A stretch of 64,000 nucleotides of DNA from Sulfurimonas sp. (lineage in GTDB: Bacteria > Campylobacterota > Campylobacteria > Campylobacterales > Sulfurimonadaceae): positions 216,434 to 280,433 of the forward strand of contig NZ_JAQTLY010000002.1 in assembly GCF_028714655.1 (NCBI RefSeq). Reading direction: 5' to 3'. The notes beneath the pieces are model-generated. The model was given only the letters and a program-made list of their open reading frames with translations. It was not told the origin of the DNA and did no database searches. Of this stretch, positions 8,981 through 17,963 are shown piece after piece (position 1 is the first letter of the stretch; each line of letters opens with the position of its first letter). The position numbers were made by a program, and so were the translations under genes.

Positions 8981-10624
8981 CTAACGGTTAAACATTCTTT
9001 CATAATACTCAATCGCCAAGCGACCTGAATCAAACGCAACCTCTACATCATTCATAGCACTCTTCATAATAGCTACCCACTCTTTTGGTTTGTCATAATA
9101 GGTAGGAATAACGCTATTTTCCAAAATATCCATCATATTTTTATTGTCAATCCTATCTTGCTCTACGATAGACAATCTATAATCAAGAGGAGGAATGGTA
9201 AAAGCGTTTTTACCGTTTTTTGCAAATTCAGGATTCCAACCGTCATCTATGGAAAAATGGATTGAACCGTTCATGCTTGCACTCATTCCGCTTGTTCCGC
9301 TTGCTTCGCGAGTAATTCTAGGGGTATTTAGCCAAATATCGCTCCCCTGTTTTAGAAGTTTTGAGAGAGTAAGCTCATATCCTATGAGAACTGCTATATT
9401 TTTAAATCTATGACTTAACTGTATCAGTTCATTAAACATCTCGATAGCTCCGTAATCTGCAGGATACGGTTTCCCCGCCCATATAATCTGAACGGGTCTT
9501 TGAGTATCGGTTATTAGTTTTACAAATCTATCATAGTCATATTTAAGCAGACCGGGTCTTTTATACTCCGCAAATCTTCTTGCCCAAACGATTGTTAAAA
9601 CTTCAGGATCAAACATCTTTCCCGTTTGATTTGCAACAACATGAAAAAGTATCTTCTTTAGATGCTTTTTTCTTGACAAAAGTTCATAATCCTCATGTTC
9701 GTCAAGTGCGCGAATAAGGGTTTTATCCGTCCAATACTTCTTGTTTTGAGCATTTGTAATGGAGATAATTTCACATCTCCCTTCAACACCCGCCCACATC
9801 TCGTTTGCAATCATTCCATGTATTTTTGATACTGCATTTGCTATTTTAGCACTTCTTAGTGCGCCCACCGTAAGGCTGAAATTATCATTGTTTTCATAGC
9901 CGCTTATAGCTCTTGCTTGTACCAAATCCAAGTTGCCGAAAAATCCCATTTCATGCAAAAAATTTATATTGTGCATCTCATTTCCCGCAGCTTCGGGTGT
10001 ATGCGTCGTAAAGACGACATGTTTTTTTACTTCACTCATATCTTTAAATCTATCGTAAAGTTCATAAACAAGCGGAAGTGCATGTCCTTCATTCATGTGG
10101 TAGATATCTATTTTATGATTGATGGCTTGGAGCATCTTTGCTCCGCCGATGCCTAAGACTATCTCTTGAGCTACCCTTGTTCTTTCGTTTGAGTCATATA
10201 GCTTATGTGTAATAGTTCGAGAGAGGTAGTCGTTCTCATCCGTATCGGTCGAGAGTAAAATCATAGGAGCGGTACCAAAAACATCGCAGCGAAGCAAAAA
10301 GCCTTTTACTACTACATCTACATTATTGATTTTTACCGTTACTTTTATATCAAGCTCTTCTAAAAAGTAGTAGACTTTTCTTGTGTAGTGCGGTTTTAGC
10401 GTTCTATCCTCATTGCGTGACTGGTCATAGTAGCCAAAACTCCATAAAATCCCTACTCCAACCACATTTTGCTTGAGATCGTATACGCTTCTCATATGAG
10501 AACCGGCTAAAAAACCGAGTCCTCCCGAGTATATTTTAAGCGACTGATCTATTGCAAACTCCATCGAAAAGTAGGCAACACTTTTTGTAAACTTCTCACT
10601 TATATCGTACGAAAACAGATTCAT
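8981..10624 (-). CDS. Alpha-glucan phosphorylase-family protein (GT35-like) with altered PLP site
   Basis: A 547-residue member of the short alpha-glucan phosphorylase group. Recognisable motifs are YFSMEFAIDQSLKIYSGGLG at 18-37, HMNEGHA, VFTTHTPEAAGN, and VWARRFAEYKRP. Family members bind pyridoxal phosphate through the Lys of EASGTSGMKA. Here the motif reads EASGTSGMSASMNG: residue 448 is Ser (codon at 9281-9283, read directly), with no Lys nearby. I infer that it either does not use PLP in the normal way or has another activity, such as a nucleotide-sugar glucosyltransferase. It lies between pfkA and gap. Assignment to the superfamily is firm; phosphorolysis is not. Confidence 0.75.
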   Translation of the reverse strand: MNLFSYDISEKFTKSVAYFSMEFAIDQSLKIYSGGLGFLAGSHMRSVYDLKQNVVGVGILWSFGYYDQSRNEDRTLKPHYTRKVYYFLEELDIKVTVKINNVDVVVKGFLLRCDVFGTAPMILLSTDTDENDYLSRTITHKLYDSNERTRVAQEIVLGIGGAKMLQAINHKIDIYHMNEGHALPLVYELYDRFKDMSEVKKHVVFTTHTPEAAGNEMHNINFLHEMGFFGNLDLVQARAISGYENNDNFSLTVGALRSAKIANAVSKIHGMIANEMWAGVEGRCEIISITNAQNKKYWTDKTLIRALDEHEDYELLSRKKHLKKILFHVVANQTGKMFDPEVLTIVWARRFAEYKRPGLLKYDYDRFVKLITDTQRPVQIIWAGKPYPADYGAIEMFNELIQLSHRFKNIAVLIGYELTLSKLLKQGSDIWLNTPRITREASGTSGMSASMNGSIHFSIDDGWNPEFAKNGKNAFTIPPLDYRLSIVEQDRIDNKNMMDILENSVIPTYYDKPKEWVAIMKSAMNDVEVAFDSGRLAIEYYERMFNR

Positions 10625-10674
10625 CTTTTTCCTTATACTTATTTTGATAGATTGCTACAAAGTTATTTTGCATA

Positions 10675-10777
10675 GATTGCTTCGCTTTGCTCGCAATGAC
10701 AGTGACAAAGAGATTTTATGGATTGTTTCGCTCTGTTCTCAACGATTGTCATTGCGAGGAGGAACGACGAAGCAATC
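10675..10777. repeat. Inverted pair of ATTGCGAG-type repeats
   Basis: GATTGCTTCGCTTTGCTCGC at 10675-10694 runs on into AATGAC, and 10748-10777 (GTCATTGCGAGG through GAAGCAATC) is its approximate reverse complement. A third imperfect copy of the arm lies between them (10722-10740). The core TCATTGCGAGG recurs at 7802-7812. The element fills most of the gap between gap and the phosphorylase gene. Confidence 0.6.
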
Positions 10778-10798
10778 TCGGTTATGCAAAAAACTCTA

Positions 10799-11794
10799 CT
10801 ACCTATTCCCTACAAATACGCACATATCAACCAAGCGGCTGCTGTATCCCCATTCGTTATCATACCATGCCAAAACTTTTACACATCGCTTATCCACGAC
10901 GCTTGTCATATCAGGGATGTAAGTTGAACTGTAAGTAGAGCCTATAAAATCGCTTGAGACTCTCTTCTCATTATCTACTTCTAAAAGACCTCTAAATGCT
11001 CCCTCCGAAGCTTTTGTAAATGCCTCGTTAATCTCATCTTTTGTCACATCTTTGTTTAAGTTTAGAGTCAAATCCACAACTGAAACATCGGGCGTCGGAA
11101 CACGCATCGCATAACCGTTTAGTTTGCCTTGAAGTTGCGGCATAACCAAACCTATGGCTTTTGCCGCACCGGTCGTAGTAGGAATCATATTTATAGCTGC
11201 TGCACGCGCTCTGCGCATATCAGAGCTGTGTTTTACATCTAAAATATTTTGGTCGTTCGTATATGAGTGGATAGTAGTCATAAGACCGTTTTGGATTCCA
11301 AATGCATCGTCTAAAACTTTGCAAAGAGGTGCGAGAGCGTTTGTCGTACAGCTTGCATTTGAGATGATTGATTCGCCTTTGTAGCCGTCCGTATTGATAT
11401 TTAAAACATAAGTAGGAGTGTCATCTTTTGCAGGCGCGCTCATGACAACTTTTTTTACGCCGTTTTTTAGATATTTTTGCGCTTTTTGCGTTGTTAAAAA
11501 TGAACCGGTACACTCAACGACAAGCTCAGCGCCAACGGAACCGAAATCCAACTCGTCAAGAGAACGGGTAGCAAAGAGTGCTACTTTTTTACCGCCGATT
11601 TCTATAGTTTTATCATCAATTATCTTTGCATCTATGCCTTTATGCACGCTGTCAAATTTAAAAAGATACTCAAGCATCTCCGGAGTCGCCGTCGTGTTAA
11701 TCGCTACCAGCTCAATATCGTCTCTTGAAGCAATTATCTTTGCTACTATCATACCTATTCTACCCGTCCCGTTTATCGCCGCTTTTACTGCCAT
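10799..11794 (-). CDS. gap: Glyceraldehyde-3-phosphate dehydrogenase
   Basis: Interconverts glyceraldehyde 3-phosphate and 1,3-bisphosphoglycerate. The Rossmann motif INGTGRIG is at 7-14 and the catalytic Cys is C149 in SNASCTTN. The length, 331 residues, is normal. The loop that sets cofactor choice reads AINTTATPEM: the Asp that binds NAD ribose in glycolytic GapA (AIND) is Thr, and the second NAD determinant (Leu-Pro in NAD-specific Bacillus enzymes) reads DVKHSS. By analogy with GapB-type enzymes I infer use of NADP(H) and a mainly gluconeogenic role, fitting an autotroph. It is the first gene of the minus-strand block, upstream of the phosphorylase gene but separated from it by the repeat pair. 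Confidence 0.93.
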   Translation of the reverse strand: MAVKAAINGTGRIGMIVAKIIASRDDIELVAINTTATPEMLEYLFKFDSVHKGIDAKIIDDKTIEIGGKKVALFATRSLDELDFGSVGAELVVECTGSFLTTQKAQKYLKNGVKKVVMSAPAKDDTPTYVLNINTDGYKGESIISNASCTTNALAPLCKVLDDAFGIQNGLMTTIHSYTNDQNILDVKHSSDMRRARAAAINMIPTTTGAAKAIGLVMPQLQGKLNGYAMRVPTPDVSVVDLTLNLNKDVTKDEINEAFTKASEGAFRGLLEVDNEKRVSSDFIGSTYSSTYIPDMTSVVDKRCVKVLAWYDNEWGYSSRLVDMCVFVGNR

Positions 11795-11938
11795 TGATTA
11801 CTCCTTTTTTCTTAACTTCATTATAAGTGCATAATAACATAATGTAGCAAAATTTTATTTCAAAAATAAAAAATTAGCTATAATCACTAAATATAAGAGT
11901 TGTAATGATAATATTTAGCAAAGGAAAGTATATTTTAT

Positions 11939-12439
11939 ATGTATGTTGATATAAAAAAACCTACGCTCTTTATGTTTACGGATGCAAGCGTAAATCCGCA
12001 GACAAATATCGGTTACGGGGCTTATCTGCTCTTAGGCGAGTATGAGTTGGAAGCGCCTCTATCTAAGCATAAGATAAAAGTCAAAAGATTTGAAAATACA
12101 AATTCATCTAAACTAGAGTTGGAAGCTTTTTTGTGGGCGCTAAGTATGGTACCGACAAAAAATTCTAAAATCATAGTTTATACGGATTGCCAAAATATTA
12201 TAACTCTAAAAGATAGGCAAGAGCGAATCGTAAAGAACAACTATATGACTAAAAAAAATACTATTATAAAAAATTATGAACTCTACAAAAAATTTTATGA
12301 TATGACGAATTTTTATGATTGTGATTTTATCAAGGTAAAGGGTCATAAAAAAACCGAAGATAAAGATATAGCAGATATTTTTTTTACTCTTGTCGACAAA
12401 GCATCAAGAGAAGCTCTAAGGGAAAACAAATCGCCTTAA
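11939..12439 (+). CDS. RNase H-like fold protein
   Basis: A 166-residue protein with the spacing of acidic residues seen in ribonuclease HI: FTDASVNPQTNIGYGAYL (first Asp near residue 14), SSKLELEAFLWAL (Glu), VYTDCQN (second Asp), then VKGHKKTEDKDIADIFFTLVDKASREAL (His and final Asp). I infer that it cleaves RNA in RNA-DNA hybrids or a related substrate, although it is divergent from RnhA and a separate rnhA may exist elsewhere. A purine-rich AAAGGAAAG lies about ten bases before the ATG. It is a single gene between gap, which is divergent, and motA. Confidence 0.65.
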   Translation: MYVDIKKPTLFMFTDASVNPQTNIGYGAYLLLGEYELEAPLSKHKIKVKRFENTNSSKLELEAFLWALSMVPTKNSKIIVYTDCQNIITLKDRQERIVKNNYMTKKNTIIKNYELYKKFYDMTNFYDCDFIKVKGHKKTEDKDIADIFFTLVDKASREALRENKSP

Positions 12440-12517
12440 AATTTACTCAAAGTTTGTTTGATGTGTGAATTTTTAAGAAGTATAAAAAAATTAAATCTTT
12501 GTTTTAGTAAAATAGTG

Positions 12518-12523
12518 TACAAT
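12518..12523 (+). promoter_or_regulatory. Possible -10 element before motA
   Basis: TACAAT preceded by GTG lies about 55 bases before the motA start in an AT-rich gap. No convincing -35 is visible, so this is a weak call. Confidence 0.25.
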
Positions 12524-12577
12524 TAGTCAGGCAAATACTATAAAAATAGTAAAATTACAAAAAAAGAAGAGGGCTCC

Positions 12578-13351
12578 GTGGATTTAACAGTTGTTTTAGG
12601 AATACTAGGAGCGATAGCCTCTATTTCTATCGGTGACTTAATGGAGGGCGGAAACCCCGTTCATGTCGTCCATATTACCTCGCTAATCATTATTATGCCG
12701 ACTACTCTGTTGGCATCAATGGTAAGTACCGATCCTGAGTACATCAGCGGTGCATTTAAAAGTGTCGGTATGATTTTTAAAAAATCTCCGGTTGACCTTC
12801 ACGCTCGAATCAAACAAATCGTAGAACTGTCTTCGCTAGCCAGAAAAAATGGCATACTCTCGCTTGAGAAGGAAATTGCACAACTAGACAGCCCGTTTTT
12901 GAAACAAGGTTTAAGCATGGCAGTTGACGGAAATGAGATAGATGCGATTGTTGAGAGTTTAGAACTAACGATTGAAGAGACGGAGCACTATTATCACGGA
13001 TGCGCGCACTATTGGATTTTAGCAGGGGAGACATCTCCCGTTCTCGGTCTTGTCGGAGCGGTTTTGGGTCTTATTTTGGCACTTCAAAAGCTTGATAATC
13101 CTGCAGAAATGGCAAAAGGTATTGCAGGAGCGTTTACTGCTACCGTAACAGGAATTTTCAGTGCGTATGTTTTATTCGGTCCTATGGGAGCAAAGCTAAA
13201 AGCGAAAGCTCATCACATAGTAAAAGAGCAAAAACTGATGCTAGAGGGGATAATCGGAATTGCTAACGGCGACAATCCTCGTTCCCTTGAAGCTAAACTG
13301 CTAAATTTCCTCTCTCCTGCAGAAGACAAGCATAGTCAATTTAGCAAATAA
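12578..13351 (+). CDS. motA: Flagellar motor stator protein MotA
   Basis: Proton- or ion-conducting stator subunit in the inner membrane. Four membrane segments are expected: residues 1-20, 30-50, about 150-170 and 180-205. The charged cytoplasmic loop contains LARKNGILSLEKEI, equivalent to the torque-generating region that contacts FliG. GETSPVLGLVGAVLGLI carries the conserved prolines of the third and fourth helices. The start is GTG, preceded by an AGAGGG ribosome-binding site at about the right distance, and the 257-residue length is normal. motB follows ten bases later, so the two form an operon. Confidence 0.93.
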   Translation: MDLTVVLGILGAIASISIGDLMEGGNPVHVVHITSLIIIMPTTLLASMVSTDPEYISGAFKSVGMIFKKSPVDLHARIKQIVELSSLARKNGILSLEKEIAQLDSPFLKQGLSMAVDGNEIDAIVESLELTIEETEHYYHGCAHYWILAGETSPVLGLVGAVLGLILALQKLDNPAEMAKGIAGAFTATVTGIFSAYVLFGPMGAKLKAKAHHIVKEQKLMLEGIIGIANGDNPRSLEAKLLNFLSPAEDKHSQFSK

Positions 13352-13361
13352 GTAGATAAAA

Positions 13362-14213
13362 ATGGGCAAAAAGCATAAATGTAAAAAGACAGAGTGTCCG
13401 CCGAGTGAAAAGTGGGCGGTTCCGACGGCCGACTTTTTCAGCTTGCTTCTTGCACTCTTTATTGCACTTTACGCTATTGCATCCACAAATAAAGAAAAAA
13501 TGAAAGCGGTAAAAGAGGAATTTGTAAAAATTTATGATTTTGCCCCTGTTCCGGAAACTATGACTCCCGTTGTAGATATGGTTACGGAGAGCAAACCGAC
13601 GCCTGAGTCAACGGCAAATCCTGCGGGAGCGGTTCCGGTTCAAGACGGAGGTTCGCTTTTAGTTGATTCACCGCCGAGTGAAACAACTGCCAAAACAGTA
13701 TCCGAAGTTGTTGAAAAAATTCAAAAAGAGTTAAAGAGTGCCTCATTAAATAACGGTCCGCTAGAACAAACTATTGACGGTGTATTACTTAAGCTACCTG
13801 CTTTTGTTCCTTTTCATGGAGCAAGCGCAAATATAAACAATCAAGAAATAGAGCTTTTTATCAGACGCATTGCCGATATTATCAATATGCTTCCATCAAA
13901 TGTCGATATCTCTATAAGAGGTTATACGGATAATCAGCCTTTACCGAAAGGTTCGATATTTAAAGACAATATGGAACTCTCTTATTATAGAGCTGATGCG
14001 GTGATGCGAGAGTTGGTTAAAGACGGCGTTTCTCCGGAGAGACTTTCAATTGCCGGTTTTGGTGCCGCAAAACCTCTTGTTCAAAACGATACGGAAGAGA
14101 ACCGCGCTAAAAATAGAAGAGTAGAATTTTTTATGTTTATATCCAGCAATACTCCTTTGGATAAAGCAAAGCAAAAAAATATACTTGATGCTCTTAATGA
14201 GTTGAAAAAATAA
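13362..14213 (+). CDS. motB: Flagellar motor stator protein MotB
   Basis: A 283-residue partner of MotA. The single membrane helix near residues 22-42 begins with WAVPTADFFSLLLALFIAL; D24 is the ion-binding Asp. A proline- and threonine-rich linker (about 60-115) is followed by an OmpA/MotB peptidoglycan-binding domain, with VDISIRGYTDNQPL and the signature NRRVEFFMFI. It anchors the stator to the cell wall. The short N-terminus is rich in Lys and Cys (KKHKCKKTEC), which is of uncertain meaning. motA is directly upstream. Confidence 0.93.
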   Translation: MGKKHKCKKTECPPSEKWAVPTADFFSLLLALFIALYAIASTNKEKMKAVKEEFVKIYDFAPVPETMTPVVDMVTESKPTPESTANPAGAVPVQDGGSLLVDSPPSETTAKTVSEVVEKIQKELKSASLNNGPLEQTIDGVLLKLPAFVPFHGASANINNQEIELFIRRIADIINMLPSNVDISIRGYTDNQPLPKGSIFKDNMELSYYRADAVMRELVKDGVSPERLSIAGFGAAKPLVQNDTEENRAKNRRVEFFMFISSNTPLDKAKQKNILDALNELKK

Positions 14214-14290
14214 AATCTGATTTTGCTTGTCCCTATACTAAGCAACCATTTGATATCATTTTACAATTTATATAAATAAAAAGGTCAATT

Positions 14291-15391
14291 ATGGGTTTAA
14301 GCATCGGTCTTGTAGGACTTCCAAATGTAGGTAAATCAACAACTTTCAACGCACTCACAAAAGCACAAAATGCAGAAGCGGCAAACTACCCGTTTTGTAC
14401 GATCGAGCCAAACAAAGCAGTAGTTCCTGTTCCGGATATAAGATTGCAAGAACTTGCTAAGATAGTAAATCCTGAGCGAATTCAGTACTCAACACTTGAT
14501 TTTGTGGATATAGCAGGTCTAGTTAAAGGTGCAAGCAAAGGTGAGGGTTTAGGAAACAAATTTTTATCAAACATTCGTGAGACCGAAGTTATTTTACATA
14601 TAGTTAGATGTTTTGAAGATGATAATATCGTACATACGGAAACAAGCATAGATCCGCTTAGAGATGTTGAAATCATCGAGGGTGAACTTATTTTAGCCGA
14701 TATCGAAGTTTTGCAAAACAGAGCCGACAGACTGAAAAAACAGGCAAAAACCGATAAAACCGCAGCTGCGGTTTTAGCTTTGGCAGAAGAACTTTTGGAG
14801 TTTTTGGCTGATGGTAATTTGGCTAGAAACTTTCCTAAAGCAGACAGCGATGAGTACAAGCAGCTTAACCATGAAGTAAGACTTTTAACGGGCAAAGAGA
14901 TTATGTACGGTGCCAATGTAGATGAAGACGGTCTGCTTGAAGATAGCGAATTTGTTATAAAACTCAAAGAACACGCTGCTAAAAACAACTGCGAACTCAT
15001 AAAACTTTGTGCAAAAATCGAAGAGGAGTTGATAGGTCTTGAAGACGAAGAGGCTGCCGAATTTTTAAGTTCTCTCGGAGTACAAGAGTCGGGACTAAAT
15101 CAGATTATCCAAAAAGGGTTTGACAAACTAGGACTTATGAGCTACTTTACGGCAGGCGTAAAAGAGGTTCGCGCATGGACTATTCGCAAAAATACGACGG
15201 CACCAAAAGCTGCAGCGGTAATTCACAACGACTTTGAAAAAGGCTTTATCCGTGCAGAAGTTATCGCTTATAACGATTATATTGCATGCGGCGGTGAAAA
15301 CAAAGCAAAAGAAGCAGGTAAAATGAGACTTGAGGGTAAAGAGTATATTGTTGCAGATGGTGATATAATGCACTTTAGGTTTAATGTTTAA
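14291..15391 (+). CDS. ychF: Redox-regulated ATPase YchF (Obg-like)
   Basis: A 366-residue translation-associated P-loop ATPase of the OBG-HAS group. Visible are GLVGLPNVGKSTTFNALT at the N-terminus (Walker A), DFVDIAGLVKGASKGEGLGN (switch II), a coiled-coil segment about residues 130-170, and the C-terminal TGS domain with TIRKNTTAPKAAAVIHNDFEKGFIRAEV. The normal NKxD specificity motif is replaced (YGANVDED), as in YchF proteins that bind ATP rather than GTP. It stands alone; a purine-rich AAAAAGG precedes the ATG. Confidence 0.95.
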   Translation: MGLSIGLVGLPNVGKSTTFNALTKAQNAEAANYPFCTIEPNKAVVPVPDIRLQELAKIVNPERIQYSTLDFVDIAGLVKGASKGEGLGNKFLSNIRETEVILHIVRCFEDDNIVHTETSIDPLRDVEIIEGELILADIEVLQNRADRLKKQAKTDKTAAAVLALAEELLEFLADGNLARNFPKADSDEYKQLNHEVRLLTGKEIMYGANVDEDGLLEDSEFVIKLKEHAAKNNCELIKLCAKIEEELIGLEDEEAAEFLSSLGVQESGLNQIIQKGFDKLGLMSYFTAGVKEVRAWTIRKNTTAPKAAAVIHNDFEKGFIRAEVIAYNDYIACGGENKAKEAGKMRLEGKEYIVADGDIMHFRFNV

Positions 15392-15400
15392 ATAACAGAT

Positions 15401-15436
15401 AGAATGGGCATTGCTCATTTTAGCGTGTAATATCAG
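15401..15436. repeat. Dispersed hairpin repeat, copy 1
   Basis: AGAATGGGC and GCTCATTTT pair with two G-T wobbles around the triloop ATT, followed by AGCGTGTAATATCAG. Related copies are at 23061-23102 and 42082-42120. It follows ychF and could also act as a transcript-end hairpin. Confidence 0.55.
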
Positions 15437-15452
15437 ATAAAAAGGATTTAAA

Positions 15453-16052
15453 ATGGATTTAAAATACGCCGGTCCAAAGCCTATCATATCGCACACGGGC
15501 ATAGAGTTTGATAACAATAAAGAAGATAAGTATGTTTACATAAATATTGCTACCCAAATTTTAAAATCTATAAATCACGAGTATGTTAATAATAAGGTTT
15601 ATAGTTATGATATAAAAGCTTCCAGATTTTCAGGCGATGATTTGCTTTTTGAGTTAAAAAATATCTGTCCAAACATTACTGAAGCCATGAAACTTCAAAA
15701 TCATAATGTCGAAGATGAGATAAATCATAACATTAAAAGAGTACATGAAAGTATGGTTCTTAGCGAAGCCAATAAGATTGCTTTAGAAAACAACATAAAA
15801 CTTATGCATGACTATATGATTCAAAGATCTATAAACAAAAAAGTTTACTATTGTGTAATAGACAGGCTTTCGGATATAGTACATGAAACAAAAATCAGCT
15901 ATATTATAGTTCCGATGTTTCAAACTTTTCTTCATACTCTCCATTCACTACAGGGAAGCCTTAGAAAAAGAAAACAACCGATTGATAGCGATATAGAGAT
16001 ATATAAAGAAAATGATAAACTGTTTATAAAATTAAAAATTAAACATCTTTAA
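15453..16052 (+). CDS. Conserved hypothetical protein
   Basis: I do not recognise a named family. The 199-residue product starts MDLKYAGPKPIISHTGIEFD and is rich in Lys, Asn and Ile, with no signal peptide or membrane helix. Residues 75-130 are probably helical (repeated Glu/Asn/Ile heptads), and the C-terminus is basic (SLRKRKQP, then KLFIKLKIKHL). A good AAAGGA ribosome-binding site lies before the ATG. I have an impression that similar proteins occur across Campylobacterota, but cannot confirm it. Its neighbours are ychF and, convergently, a diguanylate cyclase. Confidence 0.6.
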   Translation: MDLKYAGPKPIISHTGIEFDNNKEDKYVYINIATQILKSINHEYVNNKVYSYDIKASRFSGDDLLFELKNICPNITEAMKLQNHNVEDEINHNIKRVHESMVLSEANKIALENNIKLMHDYMIQRSINKKVYYCVIDRLSDIVHETKISYIIVPMFQTFLHTLHSLQGSLRKRKQPIDSDIEIYKENDKLFIKLKIKHL

Positions 16053-16057
16053 AAACT

Positions 16058-17341
16058 CTATTTTACGGCTACTCTGTTGCGACCGCCATTTTTTGCTTCA
16101 TAAAGGGCGTCGTCTACTCTTTTAAAAGTTTCTTTGGTGTCTTCTCCGATAATGTACTTTGTAAGACCAAAAGAGGCGGTGACGCTGATATTATTATTTA
16201 TTTTATTTTTTTGTACGCTCTCTCTTGCTTTTTCCATAATCATTTTTGCTTCATCCAAAGTTACATTTTTAAGCATTATTACAAACTCTTCGCCACCCCA
16301 TCTAGCTACTAAATCATCTTCTCTTAATGAGTTTTTCAGACTGTTTGCAACAGATACTAGAGCCTCGTCTCCTACTTGATGACCGTATTTATCGTTAATA
16401 GATTTAAAGTAATCAACATCGACAATTGCTAAAATAAAATCAGTATCCGCTTTTCTTTGATGCTTTACGATAAAATTTATAACTTCATCAAAACGGGCGC
16501 GATTATAAAGTTTAGTAAGCGGATCTGTAATATATAGTTGGGCGAGAAGTTTCTCATTTGTTATATCATGATAAACGGCGCTAAACTCGGATAGTTCACC
16601 GTTTTCATCCATGATAGGTGTCACCCTTGTTTGAACCCATTTTTCCACTCCGCCAGAAGTTTTATTTTTTAACTCACCGCTCCAAGATTTTTTGTTTTTT
16701 ACACTCCACCACAGCTCTTTATATGTAGCTTCGGGAATATCCGGCGACTTAAATATTGATATATTTTTTCCTAAAAGAAAATCTTTTTCAAATTCGAAAA
16801 ACTGGCAAAAAAGCGTGCTTACATCGATTATTATACCGTCGAACGATGTTTTTATCATCATAATATTTTTATCGATTATCTCTTTTTCTGCTTCTAATTT
16901 GTCATTAAGCCTGCTTACTTTTACTATCTCTTTTTTAATCAAAAGTTTTGCTTCAAAGAGTTCGCTTATATCGTATATTGAGACCATTACTTTGTTCTCA
17001 TGAAGTATATACGGAGAAATTGTAACTTGCTGCTGCATAAGTTTTAGCGATGAAGTAGTAACTTTATTTCTGTTCATTGATATAAATTTAGTACTGCTGT
17101 TTGTATCATAAAAAGTAGGTGTGCCGATTACCAATGCGGTTCTTATCTTTCTGTAGAGAACTTTATAGTTTATTTCCGGATAAAATTCCTTCAAACTTTT
17201 GCCGATTATTTCCTCTTTTTGTATTTGAGTGTTTATAGCAAGCCATCTGTTCCAGTAACTAATTATAAACTTGTCGTCAATTATCATATGACCGTTTTCA
17301 AGCGAATCTAGCAATATATCAGGATATTTTATAGCTATCAT
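16058..17341 (-). CDS. PAS-PAS-GGDEF diguanylate cyclase
   Basis: Predicted cytoplasmic enzyme that makes cyclic di-GMP. Two PAS-type sensor regions (about residues 8-110 and 145-260; the second ends in ENGELSEFSAVYHDITNEK) precede a GGDEF domain. The active site is GGEEF at 349-353, and an RxxD inhibitory site (REDD) lies five residues before it, so product feedback is likely intact. There is no membrane helix. The ATG overlaps the stop of the CheC-like gene by four bases (ATGA), and a CheY-like gene lies before that, so this is the output gene of a three-gene signalling operon. Confidence 0.9.
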   Translation of the reverse strand: MIAIKYPDILLDSLENGHMIIDDKFIISYWNRWLAINTQIQKEEIIGKSLKEFYPEINYKVLYRKIRTALVIGTPTFYDTNSSTKFISMNRNKVTTSSLKLMQQQVTISPYILHENKVMVSIYDISELFEAKLLIKKEIVKVSRLNDKLEAEKEIIDKNIMMIKTSFDGIIIDVSTLFCQFFEFEKDFLLGKNISIFKSPDIPEATYKELWWSVKNKKSWSGELKNKTSGGVEKWVQTRVTPIMDENGELSEFSAVYHDITNEKLLAQLYITDPLTKLYNRARFDEVINFIVKHQRKADTDFILAIVDVDYFKSINDKYGHQVGDEALVSVANSLKNSLREDDLVARWGGEEFVIMLKNVTLDEAKMIMEKARESVQKNKINNNISVTASFGLTKYIIGEDTKETFKRVDDALYEAKNGGRNRVAVK

Positions 17342-17952
17342 CCGTAAATCTCTTCTATTCTTCTGTCTATCAATATTTTTAGGCTTTCTATTGCTTCATC
17401 TTTTGTGAGTATATAAATATTGCCGTTGATTTTTTGATCTTTAAAGTCTAAAATCGTACTGATTATTATAATTTTAGAGTAGTCGGAAACATCTTCACTG
17501 TTTACGATAGAATTTGCATCTATAAACTGTGACGACGGTACGAAAAATTGTACCTGAGTGTTTAGTTCCTGTGTCAATCTGCTGACAATAGTAGATGTCA
17601 ATATATTTGTAAGTTCTATTACCGCATCGTTTATATCATCCCTTGAGGGAGTTGTTACATTATATAGGTGTCTGCCCAAGTTTTTTGCAGAATCTTCGCT
17701 TATAATAAACATACACTCTCCTCCGAATTTACCGGTAAAAAGCTGTTTTGTAGCGTAGTACATTGATTTTAGATCTATAGTCAATTCAATTTTTTGAGCC
17801 AACTCGTTAGAGTTGCATATCTCGATTTTTGGGATATGCATCGTTCCGAACGCATCCAAAAGATTTGCCAAACTTGCAGTAGCTGCACCCATAGATATGT
17901 TTATAAACTCTCTTAGTGCATCAATTTGATCTTCATTAAATTCTAAATTCAA
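17338..17952 (-). CDS. CheC-like phosphatase
   Basis: A 204-residue CheC/CheX/FliY-family protein, predicted to dephosphorylate a CheY-like response regulator. The two ExxN active sites are both present: E15 and N18 in LREFINISMG, and E113 and N116 in VIELTNILTS. A Pro at the expected distance (P41) follows the first. The likely substrate is the CheY-like protein encoded 11 bases upstream. The downstream diguanylate cyclase overlaps it by four bases, suggesting that phosphorylation of the receiver and cyclic di-GMP output are linked. Confidence 0.8.
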   Translation of the reverse strand: MNLEFNEDQIDALREFINISMGAATASLANLLDAFGTMHIPKIEICNSNELAQKIELTIDLKSMYYATKQLFTGKFGGECMFIISEDSAKNLGRHLYNVTTPSRDDINDAVIELTNILTSTIVSRLTQELNTQVQFFVPSSQFIDANSIVNSEDVSDYSKIIIISTILDFKDQKINGNIYILTKDEAIESLKILIDRRIEEIYG

Positions 17953-17963
17953 TATTTTGCCTT

